From: a virus
Virus record (IMG/VR): IMGVR_UViG_3300020233_000109
Coordinates: 1 to 48,357 of that record
Strand: one strand, 5' to 3'
Length of the DNA stretch: 48,357 bases
Positions 8,680-15,636 of the stretch are shown here, piece by piece. The notes under the pieces are model-generated. The model saw only the letters and a program-made list of their open reading frames with translations. It ran no database searches and was not told the DNA's origin. Within the stretch, counting starts at the first letter, position 1; each line of letters begins with the position of its first letter. The translations under genes were made by a program, and so were the position numbers.

Positions 8680-9198
8680 TCAACGATGTTGATTCATCTG
8701 CAACGCAATTCGATTAGCATCTTCAGGTGTGGCACTGGTATAAACATCATTAAGATTTTTCTGATACGCCCTTATCGTTCCGACCGCGTCGATCTTTTGT
8801 TTACGATAGAAGGCGCCTAGAATCGTGGTGATCCCTGCAGCCAACCAAGGTGCTGTTTCCTTCGGGTTGGACCAGTCGGTTCCGACTGCCTTTTTTCCCA
8901 GGTTAATGCCTGTCTGGACCATCGTCAGGTTTCCCTGGGCTATCCGATTTTTTGCCAGTAAGGTTTCAATCTGTTTCTTCTGCTCTTGTGATTGAGTGGT
9001 TGCCCTTTGTTTTTGTAACTCCAGTTCCTTACCGGCCAGGATTGCCAGTTCCCTATCGGTAATCTTCCCGGCATCCCCCGCCAAGCGGTCCAGAGTCGTC
9101 AACCCTACGGCCCCCCCAACGGCGCCTGCCCCGGTGGATTGGCAACCTCCGGTCATACCTCCCACCAGAAGTATCAGTACAAAAATTATCGTTTTCAT
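8680..9198 (-). CDS. Putative lipoprotein, 172 aa
   Basis: Residues 1-18 (MKTIIFVLILLVGGMTGG) are a typical signal peptide directly before Cys19; the lipobox T-G-G-C is imperfect at position -3. After a Gly/Ala-rich stretch come helical, Gln/Lys-rich residues 45-95, then a second possible hydrophobic segment (PWLAAGITTILGAFY, about 123-137). The build (lipid anchor, helical periplasmic part) recalls phage spanin or envelope-modifying proteins, but no partner i-spanin was found, so that is speculation. It is preceded by a copy of the 15-bp motif at 9255-9269. Confidence 0.7.
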   Translation of the reverse strand: MKTIIFVLILLVGGMTGGCQSTGAGAVGGAVGLTTLDRLAGDAGKITDRELAILAGKELELQKQRATTQSQEQKKQIETLLAKNRIAQGNLTMVQTGINLGKKAVGTDWSNPKETAPWLAAGITTILGAFYRKQKIDAVGTIRAYQKNLNDVYTSATPEDANRIALQMNQHR

Positions 9199-9254
9199 TT
9201 CAGTATCCTTTCAATATAGAGGAACAAAGAATCATAAAGGGGAGACTGGAAACA

Positions 9255-9269
9255 ACCAGCCTCAAACGT
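9255..9269 (-). repeat. 15-bp genome-wide motif, copy 2
   Basis: ACCAGCCTCAAACGT on the plus strand, located between the stop of the HD-domain gene (9273) and the start of the lipoprotein gene (9198). On the minus strand identity to the copy at 23353 extends further, to 23 bases. Confidence 0.9.
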
Positions 9270-9272
9270 CAT

Positions 9273-9839
9273 TCAACTAAAAAACTTAATTCGTGGGCCG
9301 GGGATTAACTGAAGTATTCTATTGAGGTATTCATACTCAGCTATGTGGGCTAACCAAGGTCTGATAACCTGTCTATTTTCCAGTGGAATAGGTAGATTAT
9401 TAAATAGAGAAGGAGATGGCTGTTGGTTAAAGAGATCACATATCTCTGTGGCTAACATGGTTTTATCACTCTGGTGCAACAAAGACTGTTGTGATTGGTA
9501 TTCAGACCAATCCAGTTTAAACAACGATAGAATGACCTGCATGAGACCATCCTCTATTGTATGAATATTGGGGATAAGTAGTTTAATGGGGGTAATGATG
9601 TCTCCTAGATAGGCTTCGGCTGCATCATGTAACAGGCGGTAAAGAGGGTCTCCGGGTAGGTCCCATTGACTCATCAATACACAATGTTGAGCAACGGAAT
9701 AGTGGTAGTTAACATGTCCGTTAAACCTACATTGGAGAGAGAGAGAGTGGGCAATATCTCCAATGCTAATCATAGCAGGTTGAGGGTTAAGTAGGTCTAG
9801 TTTAAGACCACTATAGGTAAATAACCAAATGGGAAGCAT
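9273..9839 (-). CDS. HD-domain phosphohydrolase, YfbR-like
   Basis: HD-superfamily metal-dependent phosphohydrolase of the 5'-nucleotidase/YfbR-like type. Visible motifs: YHYSVAQH (45-52), the HD doublet H71-D72 in LLHDAAEAYLGD, and a C-terminal helix with ATEICDL. Length 188 matches this family. In phages, such enzymes may adjust deoxynucleotide pools; that fits the nearby replication genes. The first 20 residues are a short beta extension. AAGGA nine bases before ATG 9839 supports the start. Confidence 0.85.
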   Translation of the reverse strand: MLPIWLFTYSGLKLDLLNPQPAMISIGDIAHSLSLQCRFNGHVNYHYSVAQHCVLMSQWDLPGDPLYRLLHDAAEAYLGDIITPIKLLIPNIHTIEDGLMQVILSLFKLDWSEYQSQQSLLHQSDKTMLATEICDLFNQQPSPSLFNNLPIPLENRQVIRPWLAHIAEYEYLNRILQLIPGPRIKFFS

Positions 9840-9853
9840 AAAAAAGTATCCTT

Positions 9854-9894
9854 AAAAACCCCGTTAGGATTGAACAAACAGAAACAATCCGGGG
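9854..9894 (-). terminator. Rho-independent terminator after the GroES-like/miniprotein genes
   Basis: On the minus strand CCCC-GGATTG pairs with CAATCC-GGGG around an A/T-rich loop and is followed by TTTTT. It lies downstream of the leftward genes ending at 9920, separating them from the HD-domain gene. Confidence 0.75.
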
Positions 9895-9919
9895 GAGGGA
9901 CAAAAATAATATTATTAGG

Positions 9920-10018
9920 TTATATTAAATGTAGGCAGGCTGCCAGGTAGAGGAGTGTGGCAGCCAGTAACCCTGCATTTAATAATATATGCAGTATCTC
10001 TCCATTTTTTTTATACAT
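9920..10018 (-). CDS. 32-aa single-pass membrane miniprotein
   Basis: ATG 10018 overlaps the end of the GroES-like gene and has a textbook AAGGAG site six bases upstream. The product has a short charged start (MYKKNGEI) and then a continuous hydrophobic helix (LLNAGLLAATLLYLAACLHL) to the end. Size and topology are compatible with a small holin/antiholin or a membrane regulatory peptide. No family can be assigned at this length. Confidence 0.6.
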   Translation of the reverse strand: MYKKNGEILHILLNAGLLAATLLYLAACLHLI

Positions 10019-10361
10019 GGGAGGCTCCTTGTACCTTTTTTTTCTTCCTATCTTTTTGTTTATTTTCTTCCAGGAACTGGGCCTCCGCCACAATATCAAT
10101 TTCTTTAGCGATAATATAATCCATATCGAGAATACGGTAGGTGTAACCTCCCATAGGACTTAACAGGAGGTAGGCTCCCACTTTAAACTTGCAACAATTT
10201 TTACCTCTGGCTATAAGTTTTCCAAAGGGTAGGGTTTCTTCTTTAAGTCCTGTTTGGATTCCTGTATCGGTTACGTTAGAAAGAAATACCGGTTGTAGAA
10301 TCAAAAAGTTATCTGCTGGGATAATTGTGCCTCTTCTGAGATTGCTATGTTGTAGGGCCAT
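10011..10361 (-). CDS. GroES-like (Cpn10) co-chaperonin
   Basis: The 116-residue product follows the Cpn10 pattern strand by strand: IIPADNFLILQP (13-24), a mobile-loop-like region VTDTGI (30-35), PFGKLIARGK (45-54), KVGAYLLLSPMGGYTY (60-75) and DYIIAKEIDIVAE (81-93), then a highly basic tail. Family knowledge: phage Cpn10 homologues such as T4 gp31 replace host GroES to fold the capsid protein in GroEL. No GroEL is encoded here, so it would partner with host GroEL. AGGAG lies nine bases before ATG 10361, inside the helicase gene; the two genes overlap by 61 bases in different frames. Confidence 0.75.
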   Translation of the reverse strand: MALQHSNLRRGTIIPADNFLILQPVFLSNVTDTGIQTGLKEETLPFGKLIARGKNCCKFKVGAYLLLSPMGGYTYRILDMDYIIAKEIDIVAEAQFLEENKQKDRKKKKVQGASHV

Positions 10362-11581
10362 GTATTCTGTCTCCTGTATAAAGAAGGTAGGGGGGTTGCT
10401 TCCAATAGTCCTGATTTTTCCAGGAGATTATCGGTAAATTTAGTTAGGATGTAGTCGTGTATTTCATAGGTTCCAGGTTTTTTATAGAGAAGTTTCATTT
10501 CTTCAAATTCTCTCAAGGTCGTAACAATAATATCATCGGGGAATCTACCTCCACAATTCTGTCTAAGTACCTCCAGATTGGCCCAGCGAGTGTCCTTGGA
10601 GTTAGCTAACCAGATGCCTAAAAGTATCTCACGAGTACTGGGTAGGAGAGTATCAAGAACGATACGGGAGAGGAAAGTCTTACATGAATCCATCCAGGAA
10701 GTCTGATTATGCCAGAAAGAATAACAGGCGGCAGCAGAATTTAATACACTATACATTCTTCCAGGTAATTCAGCGAAGGCTTGATGGCCCTCAACGGAAG
10801 TTGTACGTACTCGACAGGCCAAATAGGATAAATTAAAAAGCCATTCCTCTATCTCATCGGGTAGTATCCAATCGGGCCAATGACGTAGAGCAAAAATATA
10901 AGCCTCATCGAGACATTTACAGGCCATCTCAACAATCTCCTGACGATTTTCATCCTTATGGGTACAAAAATTAGCAACGGCACGGCCCTGGATACGGACC
11001 TGTTGATGAGTAGGGTTAATTCGATTCATATAAAAGTTATACTTTCTCTCTCCTATCTGTTGATCTAAACGTTGGAGAGAATCTGGTAGGGGGGTAGTAC
11101 AAACTAAGAGACCATGACGGGAATCATAGGAACGACCTCCGTGCATCCCTGAATGTTTACAGAAGAAATTATCATGGGCGCCTCTTAATTGGCCCTGAAA
11201 TTTGTTAAGAGTGATACCATCCCCCGAACGAGCGGCTGCCAGGTCTTTACAGATAAGGGTCTTACCATGGAGTACAGCCAACAGGGACGGGTCGTTCCCT
11301 TTTTCATCCACTGTACCGGATACATAAGCATTAGTTGTTAGATCATCAACGTATTTAATTTTAGGATGTCCTTGAAATATTCTTACCAATTCAGTTTTTC
11401 CTGCACTGGCAGGTCCAATCAGGTAGCCCCAGAACTTATCCACAATGGGATTAACTATACCATTCAGGACTACAATAACGACATAATCGAGAGCGAGAAC
11501 GTCATCGGGTGAGTAATGTAAATATTTTAATACAACTTTTCTTAAAATCTCTAAGGGGTTATTAATACTTTTGTCATCCAT
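10301..11581 (-). CDS. AAA+ ATPase, probable replicative helicase (SF3/primase-helicase-like)
   Basis: The 426-residue protein has a clear Walker A (GPASAGKTE, 56-64), a Walker B-like strand GKTLICKDLAAA (105-116) and downstream LLVCTTPLPDS, consistent with a sensor 1 region; R/K-rich ERKYNFYMNRI follows. The C-terminal 120 residues resemble a winged-helix domain (VTTLREFEEMKLLYKKPGTY). The layout resembles SF3/D5-like phage or plasmid helicases without a recognisable primase domain. Position at the downstream end of the replication genes supports a DNA-unwinding role. AGGA precedes ATG 11581. Confidence 0.7.
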   Translation of the reverse strand: MDDKSINNPLEILRKVVLKYLHYSPDDVLALDYVVIVVLNGIVNPIVDKFWGYLIGPASAGKTELVRIFQGHPKIKYVDDLTTNAYVSGTVDEKGNDPSLLAVLHGKTLICKDLAAARSGDGITLNKFQGQLRGAHDNFFCKHSGMHGGRSYDSRHGLLVCTTPLPDSLQRLDQQIGERKYNFYMNRINPTHQQVRIQGRAVANFCTHKDENRQEIVEMACKCLDEAYIFALRHWPDWILPDEIEEWLFNLSYLACRVRTTSVEGHQAFAELPGRMYSVLNSAAACYSFWHNQTSWMDSCKTFLSRIVLDTLLPSTREILLGIWLANSKDTRWANLEVLRQNCGGRFPDDIIVTTLREFEEMKLLYKKPGTYEIHDYILTKFTDNLLEKSGLLEATPLPSLYRRQNTWPYNIAISEEAQLSQQITF

Positions 11582-11664
11582 TACAATCCTATAGGTATTA
11601 TATTTTTAGAAATCCAGAGATTGTAGAGGACTGTTCCTGTATTATAATGTAAGTCTCCGACCGG

Positions 11665-12132
11665 TTAGAGAAAGTAACCTGCGATAAAGTTAGCCTCCGA
11701 TATTTCGCAGGGCTTGGGGGGTGAATTGAGACTAATATTAGAACCAAAAAACAAGATAGAATGTTTCTGGATGTCCTGATCTCTCCGCAATAGTGGGGGG
11801 GAGGTAAAAGGGATAACAGGTTTAGGTAGATAGATTCTATAACCCGAACCTGTTTTTTCTCTGTAAGTAGCCACATTTTTTATCCATACTATGGAAGATA
11901 TATACTTAGGCATAGTAAACAAGGAAGGTATCTGTGGATGTTTCAGAGTAAAAATAAGATGACCCCTATGCAACCCTAAATATTGACTCTTTTTCACAGT
12001 AAAATTTTCTCCTGTTTGGAGGAAACTCGAAATGACTTGGGGGAGATAGAGGGTACGACCTCCCTTGACCTGGAAGAAGCTCTTAATAGTCATTTTGATT
12101 GAAAATTTTTCTAAAAATAATTTAGGTTGCAT
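11665..12132 (-). CDS. Hypothetical protein, 155 aa
   Basis: Beta-rich, basic protein; ATG 12132 has no good ribosome site, and an internal ATG near 12096 (MTIKSFFQVKGGRTLYLPQV) is a possible alternative start. The strand pattern and size loosely resemble the unknown gene at 19075-19509, but I cannot confirm homology. It lies between the helicase-like and ssDNA-binding-like genes, so a replication accessory role is plausible. A second leftward frame (11598-11876) overlaps its end and looks like a shadow. Confidence 0.55.
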   Translation of the reverse strand: MQPKLFLEKFSIKMTIKSFFQVKGGRTLYLPQVISSFLQTGENFTVKKSQYLGLHRGHLIFTLKHPQIPSLFTMPKYISSIVWIKNVATYREKTGSGYRIYLPKPVIPFTSPPLLRRDQDIQKHSILFFGSNISLNSPPKPCEISEANFIAGYFL

Positions 12133-12172
12133 AGGGGTTTCTTATAGTTAAACCAAATTTTATCCAATTTTT

Positions 12173-12664
12173 TTAACTTACGGCTTCCTCAGAGGTTTCT
12201 GGGGTAGGCTGGACTACCTGTGCCAGTTTCTTATTGATGTACACATTTTCCCAGTAACCTTCCTGCCCATCGGTACGAGCTTTCCTCTCATATTTACATA
12301 AGAGAGGCGTTTTACTTTCGAGTGCCTGGGAAAAAAGCAGGTTAGCTACTGACAGGTCTCCCGTAAACTTGGAACCTTGCAGGGTCGATGCGGTAGCTTT
12401 AACCCGACCTAAGCCCATTTCGCCTTCGCTGGATATAACGTAGGGCATTACATTACCGGCCTCTTCTCCTTCGAGAAGTTGCAAGCCAAAATTCCACAGA
12501 AGATAAGAAGAATTTTTCTTCTTATAAATCCTGCGTTGCAGGGAGGAAATAATACAGACATACTGGCCCTCTTGAGAGGGATACCATTTCTGTCCTACTT
12601 CCTCGGCGGCAATAAAATCTGTCGATTGCTCTTGTAGAAGAGCTTCAAATTGATTAGTATCCAT
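12173..12664 (-). CDS. DUF669-like probable single-strand DNA-binding protein
   Basis: 163 residues with the pattern of the DUF669 phage family: GQYVCIISSLQRRIYKKKN (33-51), then WNFGLQLLEGEEAGNV, a helical middle and a C-terminal Lys/Tyr-rich strand (LLCKYERKA). DUF669 proteins sit next to Sak4/Erf-type recombination genes in many phages and are thought to coat ssDNA. Here the gene follows a Sak4-like ATPase, supporting this. The tail is acidic (TPETSEEAVS), a usual feature of SSB-type proteins. Confidence 0.65.
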   Translation of the reverse strand: MDTNQFEALLQEQSTDFIAAEEVGQKWYPSQEGQYVCIISSLQRRIYKKKNSSYLLWNFGLQLLEGEEAGNVMPYVISSEGEMGLGRVKATASTLQGSKFTGDLSVANLLFSQALESKTPLLCKYERKARTDGQEGYWENVYINKKLAQVVQPTPETSEEAVS

Positions 12665-12702
12665 AGGATACTCCTTCCTGTAGCAGTTAGCTACTTTTCA
12701 AA

Positions 12703-13644
12703 TTATTTCCCGATTGACTTACCACGAAACTTTTCGCAGGCATTATCATAGGCGGAACTGAATACATCCCATCCCCGCTTGGTATTGGATTGATTACTAT
12801 CAGGAAGAAGAATTTTCTTCTTGATTTCTATTCTAAACTTTATTTCTTTTAAGTGTTGGTTACTACAAATCAGATAATATTGATCTTTCATATTCGTTTC
12901 AACCAAGGTCTGATCGAAAGAACCATACCCCGCAATAACCGACGTAACCTTTTTCTTCTCAGAGACAGCTTCTTGTTCCTTATCCAGCATTAAACAATAA
13001 TCGCTTGCACCTAATAATCTCCCGGTTAGGGTGGGGAAGGCCGTTATTTTCTTGGTGGTATATTCCCCCCCGTTGGCCCCTCTTACCATTTTATCCATTA
13101 CATGGCTTAATACCATCCACCCGTAGCCCCATTGGGTTAATGTCTTTAGATACTTCAATATTTCCCCCCGAAGGATAGCCACACCTGCCCCCGCCTCCCC
13201 AAAATCACTAACATTAGCCAGAGGGCGGTCTTCCCTATGAAACTTCTTGGTATAAAGAATACCCATATGCTCATCAAGCATGTCAGAGAACTGATCTATC
13301 ACATCGAAAGAGATGCAGTCAAAAGGTCTATCCTTTCTGTCTCTATCACATTTTAATAACTTCCATATCTCGTCAAGTTGGGGAATGGAAGTGATATGAA
13401 GACGATGGGCGCGGGGATAGGGGACCATATGGGCCGAGTACTCGAAGGAGAGAACTAAATTTCGAGGTCTGCCCATAACAAAGGTGGATTTGCCCCCACC
13501 GTATGGACCCACCAGCATAAGACGGAGAAGACCAGAAGGGGATGGTTCAAATCCTTTAGTGATACCTTGTTTAGCCCAGTCCCCCCGAAGAATCTGGGGG
13601 GTTCCTTGATTGGGTCTTGTTTCTACCATTTTTTGTTCAGTCAT
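12703..13644 (-). CDS. Sak4-like RecA-fold ATPase (AAA_24 / phage nucleotide-binding type)
   Basis: 313 residues from ATG 13644 (AAGGAG upstream; it overlaps the nuclease stop by 8 bases, ATGACTGA). Walker A GPYGGGKST (46-54), Walker B-like FDCISFDVID (108-117). Next comes SFEYSAHM, and later the polar loop VMDKMVRG. This matches phage single-strand annealing/recombination ATPases of the Sak4 type. Flanked by a Cas4/RecB-like nuclease upstream and a DUF669-like protein downstream, which together resemble a phage recombination module. Confidence 0.8.
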   Translation of the reverse strand: MTEQKMVETRPNQGTPQILRGDWAKQGITKGFEPSPSGLLRLMLVGPYGGGKSTFVMGRPRNLVLSFEYSAHMVPYPRAHRLHITSIPQLDEIWKLLKCDRDRKDRPFDCISFDVIDQFSDMLDEHMGILYTKKFHREDRPLANVSDFGEAGAGVAILRGEILKYLKTLTQWGYGWMVLSHVMDKMVRGANGGEYTTKKITAFPTLTGRLLGASDYCLMLDKEQEAVSEKKKVTSVIAGYGSFDQTLVETNMKDQYYLICSNQHLKEIKFRIEIKKKILLPDSNQSNTKRGWDVFSSAYDNACEKFRGKSIGK

Positions 13645-14758
13645 AAGAGTCTCCTTCATATTCCGGGGGTTCTTCAACTTCGTAGGCTAGTTCTATATTA
13701 TCAGACAGGCTCTCCCAATTAGATTGACAGAGGGGGAGAAATCCACAAGGTCTCCCATAAGGGTCATAGCAGGACCATGCTCTCCGGGGAAATTCTTTTT
13801 CCACTTGAGCAGTATTCATATCATCAGTATTGGAACCCAGTGGTATATGGGTTGGTTTATTAGCTCGTAATAATCTGGTTTTAAATTCGGGGGGGAGTAG
13901 AGGCCCCTCAAATCTTAAAGAGAATTGTCTGCATACTCGTTCATTTTCATCCTTGAGTTCCTGTTCCTGATACCATTTCTCACACCGAGCTAGATAAGAA
14001 AGAAACTTGGTCTCATATTTATCTTCTTTGTTAGAGTCCAATCGAGTGGGGCTAAATCGTATGGTAGGTTTTCGTATTATGTTAAGCTGGAAACCCATTA
14101 GGCTGTCATGGAGAGATAATTTCCCCTGTTTTTTGAGCCACATATGAGCCAGTATCCGGTATATCCGACAGGCATCCGACCAGGGGTAACTGGAGGAAAC
14201 AGCAGGGGGAGTAAAACTTGTGGTTTTATAATCCTGTATCCAATAATCTCCATTCCTATCCTGGATAAGACGATCAATTCGACCGGCCAACTCCACAATA
14301 TCACCTAAGACTTTCACACTACAGGTTAATTCCATTTCTCTTCCAATTATTGTTATCTCTAAATCTCTCTGTGGATATTTCTCCCAGAAGATTCGAGCCA
14401 TAACCTCCGCTTTAAGAAAATCCCTCTCGGCATCAATCAGTTGAGTCTGTAATACCCCCTCTATGTCCCCCTGTTTTTCTATGAGTCCCAGGGCCTCTTT
14501 CTTGGCATCCAAAAATTTATTATGTACTTCGTCGGCAGCCGTAATACCAAACTCCATAAATTGATGGAAATAACCACCGGTAAGGAGGGCTGACGATTTC
14601 TCCGATTTTTTAGGGATAAGATTAAGTCGTTTTTTATAGAAAAATTTACGGGGACAAGTATCCAATAAACCCATAGTTGAAGCTCTGACTGGACATAGAG
14701 TAATAGGTACAGGCTTAGACTTTTTTAATTGCAGTTCAGGGGGTAGAGTTATTTTCAT
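13637..14758 (-). CDS. Cas4/RecB-like PD-(D/E)XK nuclease with probable Fe-S cluster
   Basis: 373 residues. Early motif RASTMGLLDTCPRKFFYKKR (25-44) with Cys35; H65 in FHQFME; GRID (D162) and the core IQDYKTTS (D176, K178) give the PD-(D/E)XK catalytic set. The C-terminus carries CYDPYGRPCGFLPLC, a Cys cluster typical of Cas4/AddB-type Fe-S nucleases that pairs with Cys35. The enzyme is expected to act as a 5'-3' exonuclease in recombination or replication. AAGGAG precedes ATG 14758. Start of the leftward recombination block downstream of the small RNA unit. Confidence 0.85.
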   Translation of the reverse strand: MKITLPPELQLKKSKPVPITLCPVRASTMGLLDTCPRKFFYKKRLNLIPKKSEKSSALLTGGYFHQFMEFGITAADEVHNKFLDAKKEALGLIEKQGDIEGVLQTQLIDAERDFLKAEVMARIFWEKYPQRDLEITIIGREMELTCSVKVLGDIVELAGRIDRLIQDRNGDYWIQDYKTTSFTPPAVSSSYPWSDACRIYRILAHMWLKKQGKLSLHDSLMGFQLNIIRKPTIRFSPTRLDSNKEDKYETKFLSYLARCEKWYQEQELKDENERVCRQFSLRFEGPLLPPEFKTRLLRANKPTHIPLGSNTDDMNTAQVEKEFPRRAWSCYDPYGRPCGFLPLCQSNWESLSDNIELAYEVEEPPEYEGDSYD

Positions 14759-14825
14759 ATTGAGTCTCCTTGGGGTATCAAATCATACTCTCATAAAGGG
14801 CTATGATATTATTACTATTAAAAAT

Positions 14826-14865
14826 AAAAGGTCTAAGCCCTAGTGTGAAAGGCTTAGAACCTTTT
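14826..14865 (-). terminator. Terminator of the small-RNA unit
   Basis: Stem AAAAGG-TCTAAGCC (14826-14839) with GGCTTAGA-A-CCTTTT (14851-14865), one bulged base, followed on the minus strand by TTTTATTTTT. The hairpin also has a run of T on the other strand, so it may act in both directions. It lies 30 bases after the 3' end of the tRNA-like sequence. Confidence 0.8.
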
Positions 14866-14878
14866 ATACAGGCCACTC

Positions 14879-14895
14879 CAAAAACCTGTTTTTAT
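14879..14895. repeat. 17-bp direct repeat flanking the tRNA-like gene, copy 1
   Basis: CAAAAACCTGTTTTTAT, identical to 15091-15107. Its core AAAAAC-CT-GTTTTT is itself palindromic. This copy touches the CCA end of the tRNA-like sequence. Confidence 0.85.
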
Positions 14896-15032
14896 GGCGG
14901 TGTAGGCAGGATTCTAACCTACATTTCGTTCGTCCGTTTTAACGCCAACTCCCGGCAGCGTTAAACATAGACCACAATCGCCGGGCCAATAACGAATCAG
15001 TTGTCAGCGTCTAACATTTGCGCCACCACACC
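14895..15032 (-). tRNA. tRNA-like gene, 138 nt, encoded CCA, with large internal insertion
   Basis: Reading leftward from 15032: acceptor GGTGTGG, TG, a D-arm GCG..CGC with an 11-base loop ending GTTAGA, then at the other end a T-arm GTAGG-TTAGAAT-CCTGC, acceptor partner CTACACC (seven pairs, one G-U), discriminator G and a genomically encoded CCA. Between D- and T-arms are about 95 bases rather than 30-50. GACAA/TTGGC can form a stem with one mismatch enclosing a 52-base loop that starts CT (U33 conserved) and holds a 6-bp CCCGGC/GCCGGG hairpin. An alternative 8-bp stem TTTAACGC/GCGTTAAA competes with it. It may be a class II tRNA with a small intron-like insertion, or a non-decoding tRNA mimic. 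The anticodon cannot be assigned. Confidence 0.6.
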
Positions 15033-15039
15033 TTATTCA

Positions 15040-15087
15040 CTTATCAAAAAGACCTGACCGGCCTACATCGCACAAACCGGCCAGGCT
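15040..15087 (-). other. GC-rich hairpin with T-run upstream of the tRNA-like gene
   Basis: On the minus strand CCTGGCC pairs with GGTCAGG around a 19-base loop and is followed by TCTTTTT, terminator-like, between the sigma-70 promoter and the tRNA-like sequence. It could reduce readthrough or serve as an RNA processing structure. Confidence 0.45.
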
Positions 15088-15090
15088 CTA

Positions 15091-15107
15091 CAAAAACCTG
15101 TTTTTAT
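15091..15107. repeat. 17-bp direct repeat flanking the tRNA-like gene, copy 2
   Basis: Same 17 bases as 14879-14895, 212 bases apart; the two copies bracket the tRNA-like gene and the terminator-like hairpin. Confidence 0.85.
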
Positions 15108-15209
15108 CATCCATTCATTTTCACTGAATTACAAAGCAGTTAGTGTATTCGATCTGCCCTTGAAAACAAGCCACAACGATCTGCCTTTGGATAAAAACCA
15201 CAACCAAAG

Positions 15210-15238
15210 AGTATAATGTAATAATAACTATTTGTCAA
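15210..15238 (-). promoter_or_regulatory. Consensus sigma-70 promoter for the small-RNA unit
   Basis: On the minus strand TTGACA (15238-15233), 17-base spacer, TATACT (15215-15210). Directly upstream lie three 10-bp A/T repeats (AATTTATAAA, 15241-15270) that look like an UP element. No protein gene lies between this promoter and the terminator at 14826; the transcript would carry a structured leader, with CTTG-TTTT-CAAG and two GGCAGATCG copies, and then the tRNA-like sequence. Confidence 0.8.
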
Positions 15239-15270
15239 GAGATTTATAAAAATTTATAAAAATTTATAAA

Positions 15271-15585
15271 TTAAGTCATTCTCTTATCGGTAAAACCAAA
15301 AAGGGTCAGTTGGGTGTCAACAGTGTGGGTAATCTGTAACACGGTGGCATTACCAATTTCAATCGCATGGGGGAACATCATAGAGACAGCCGCCCCCAGT
15401 ACAATGTTAGCCAGCCCTGTTCCTCTAACAATAGTTATGGCTACGTCCGTCATTATCCCTGTGATGTAATGGCTCATCCCACTAGAGGGAGCAGTTGCCA
15501 CTGTAGTGGTGGCAGCCCCTACCAAACTTATGGCTATGGGCCAACCATCATTGGGGAAACCCGGTGTGGTCATTTGTATTGGCAT
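15271..15585 (-). CDS. Small hydrophobic beta-type protein, 104 aa, possible virion decoration
   Basis: AGGAG before ATG 15585. The product is Thr/Val/Ile/Gly-rich with alternating strands (AISLVGAATTTVATAPSSG, then HYITGIMTDVAITIVRGTG) and no charged clusters. The style resembles small capsid- or tail-decorating proteins found in environmental phages, but it sits among early genes. It has a copy of the 15-bp motif 60 bases upstream and the small-RNA promoter just downstream. The assignment is uncertain. Confidence 0.65.
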   Translation of the reverse strand: MPIQMTTPGFPNDGWPIAISLVGAATTTVATAPSSGMSHYITGIMTDVAITIVRGTGLANIVLGAAVSMMFPHAIEIGNATVLQITHTVDTQLTLFGFTDKRMT

Positions 15586-15636
15586 AATAAATCTCCTGTA
15601 AAAAAGATGGGCAGGAACCAGACGTATCTGATTAAC

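Larger units (their letters stand above)
14759..15270. other. 512-bp non-coding interval (small-RNA unit)
   Basis: No credible protein gene. Contains, from right to left: UP-like A/T repeats, sigma-70 promoter, structured leader, palindromic direct repeat, terminator-like hairpin, tRNA-like gene, second direct repeat and terminator. The 9-base CGATCTGCC is repeated at 15150 and 15177. Confidence 0.8.

Noticed and set aside
11598-11876. Leftward 92-codon frame overlapping the 155-aa gene
   Set aside because: Frame-shifted shadow with no ribosome site, Ser/Ile/Pro-rich.
14830-15203. tmRNA (about 370-nt promoter-to-terminator unit)
   Set aside because: The tRNA-like 5' half starts at 15032, giving 138 nt; no tag-peptide frame or tmRNA pseudoknot order was seen.
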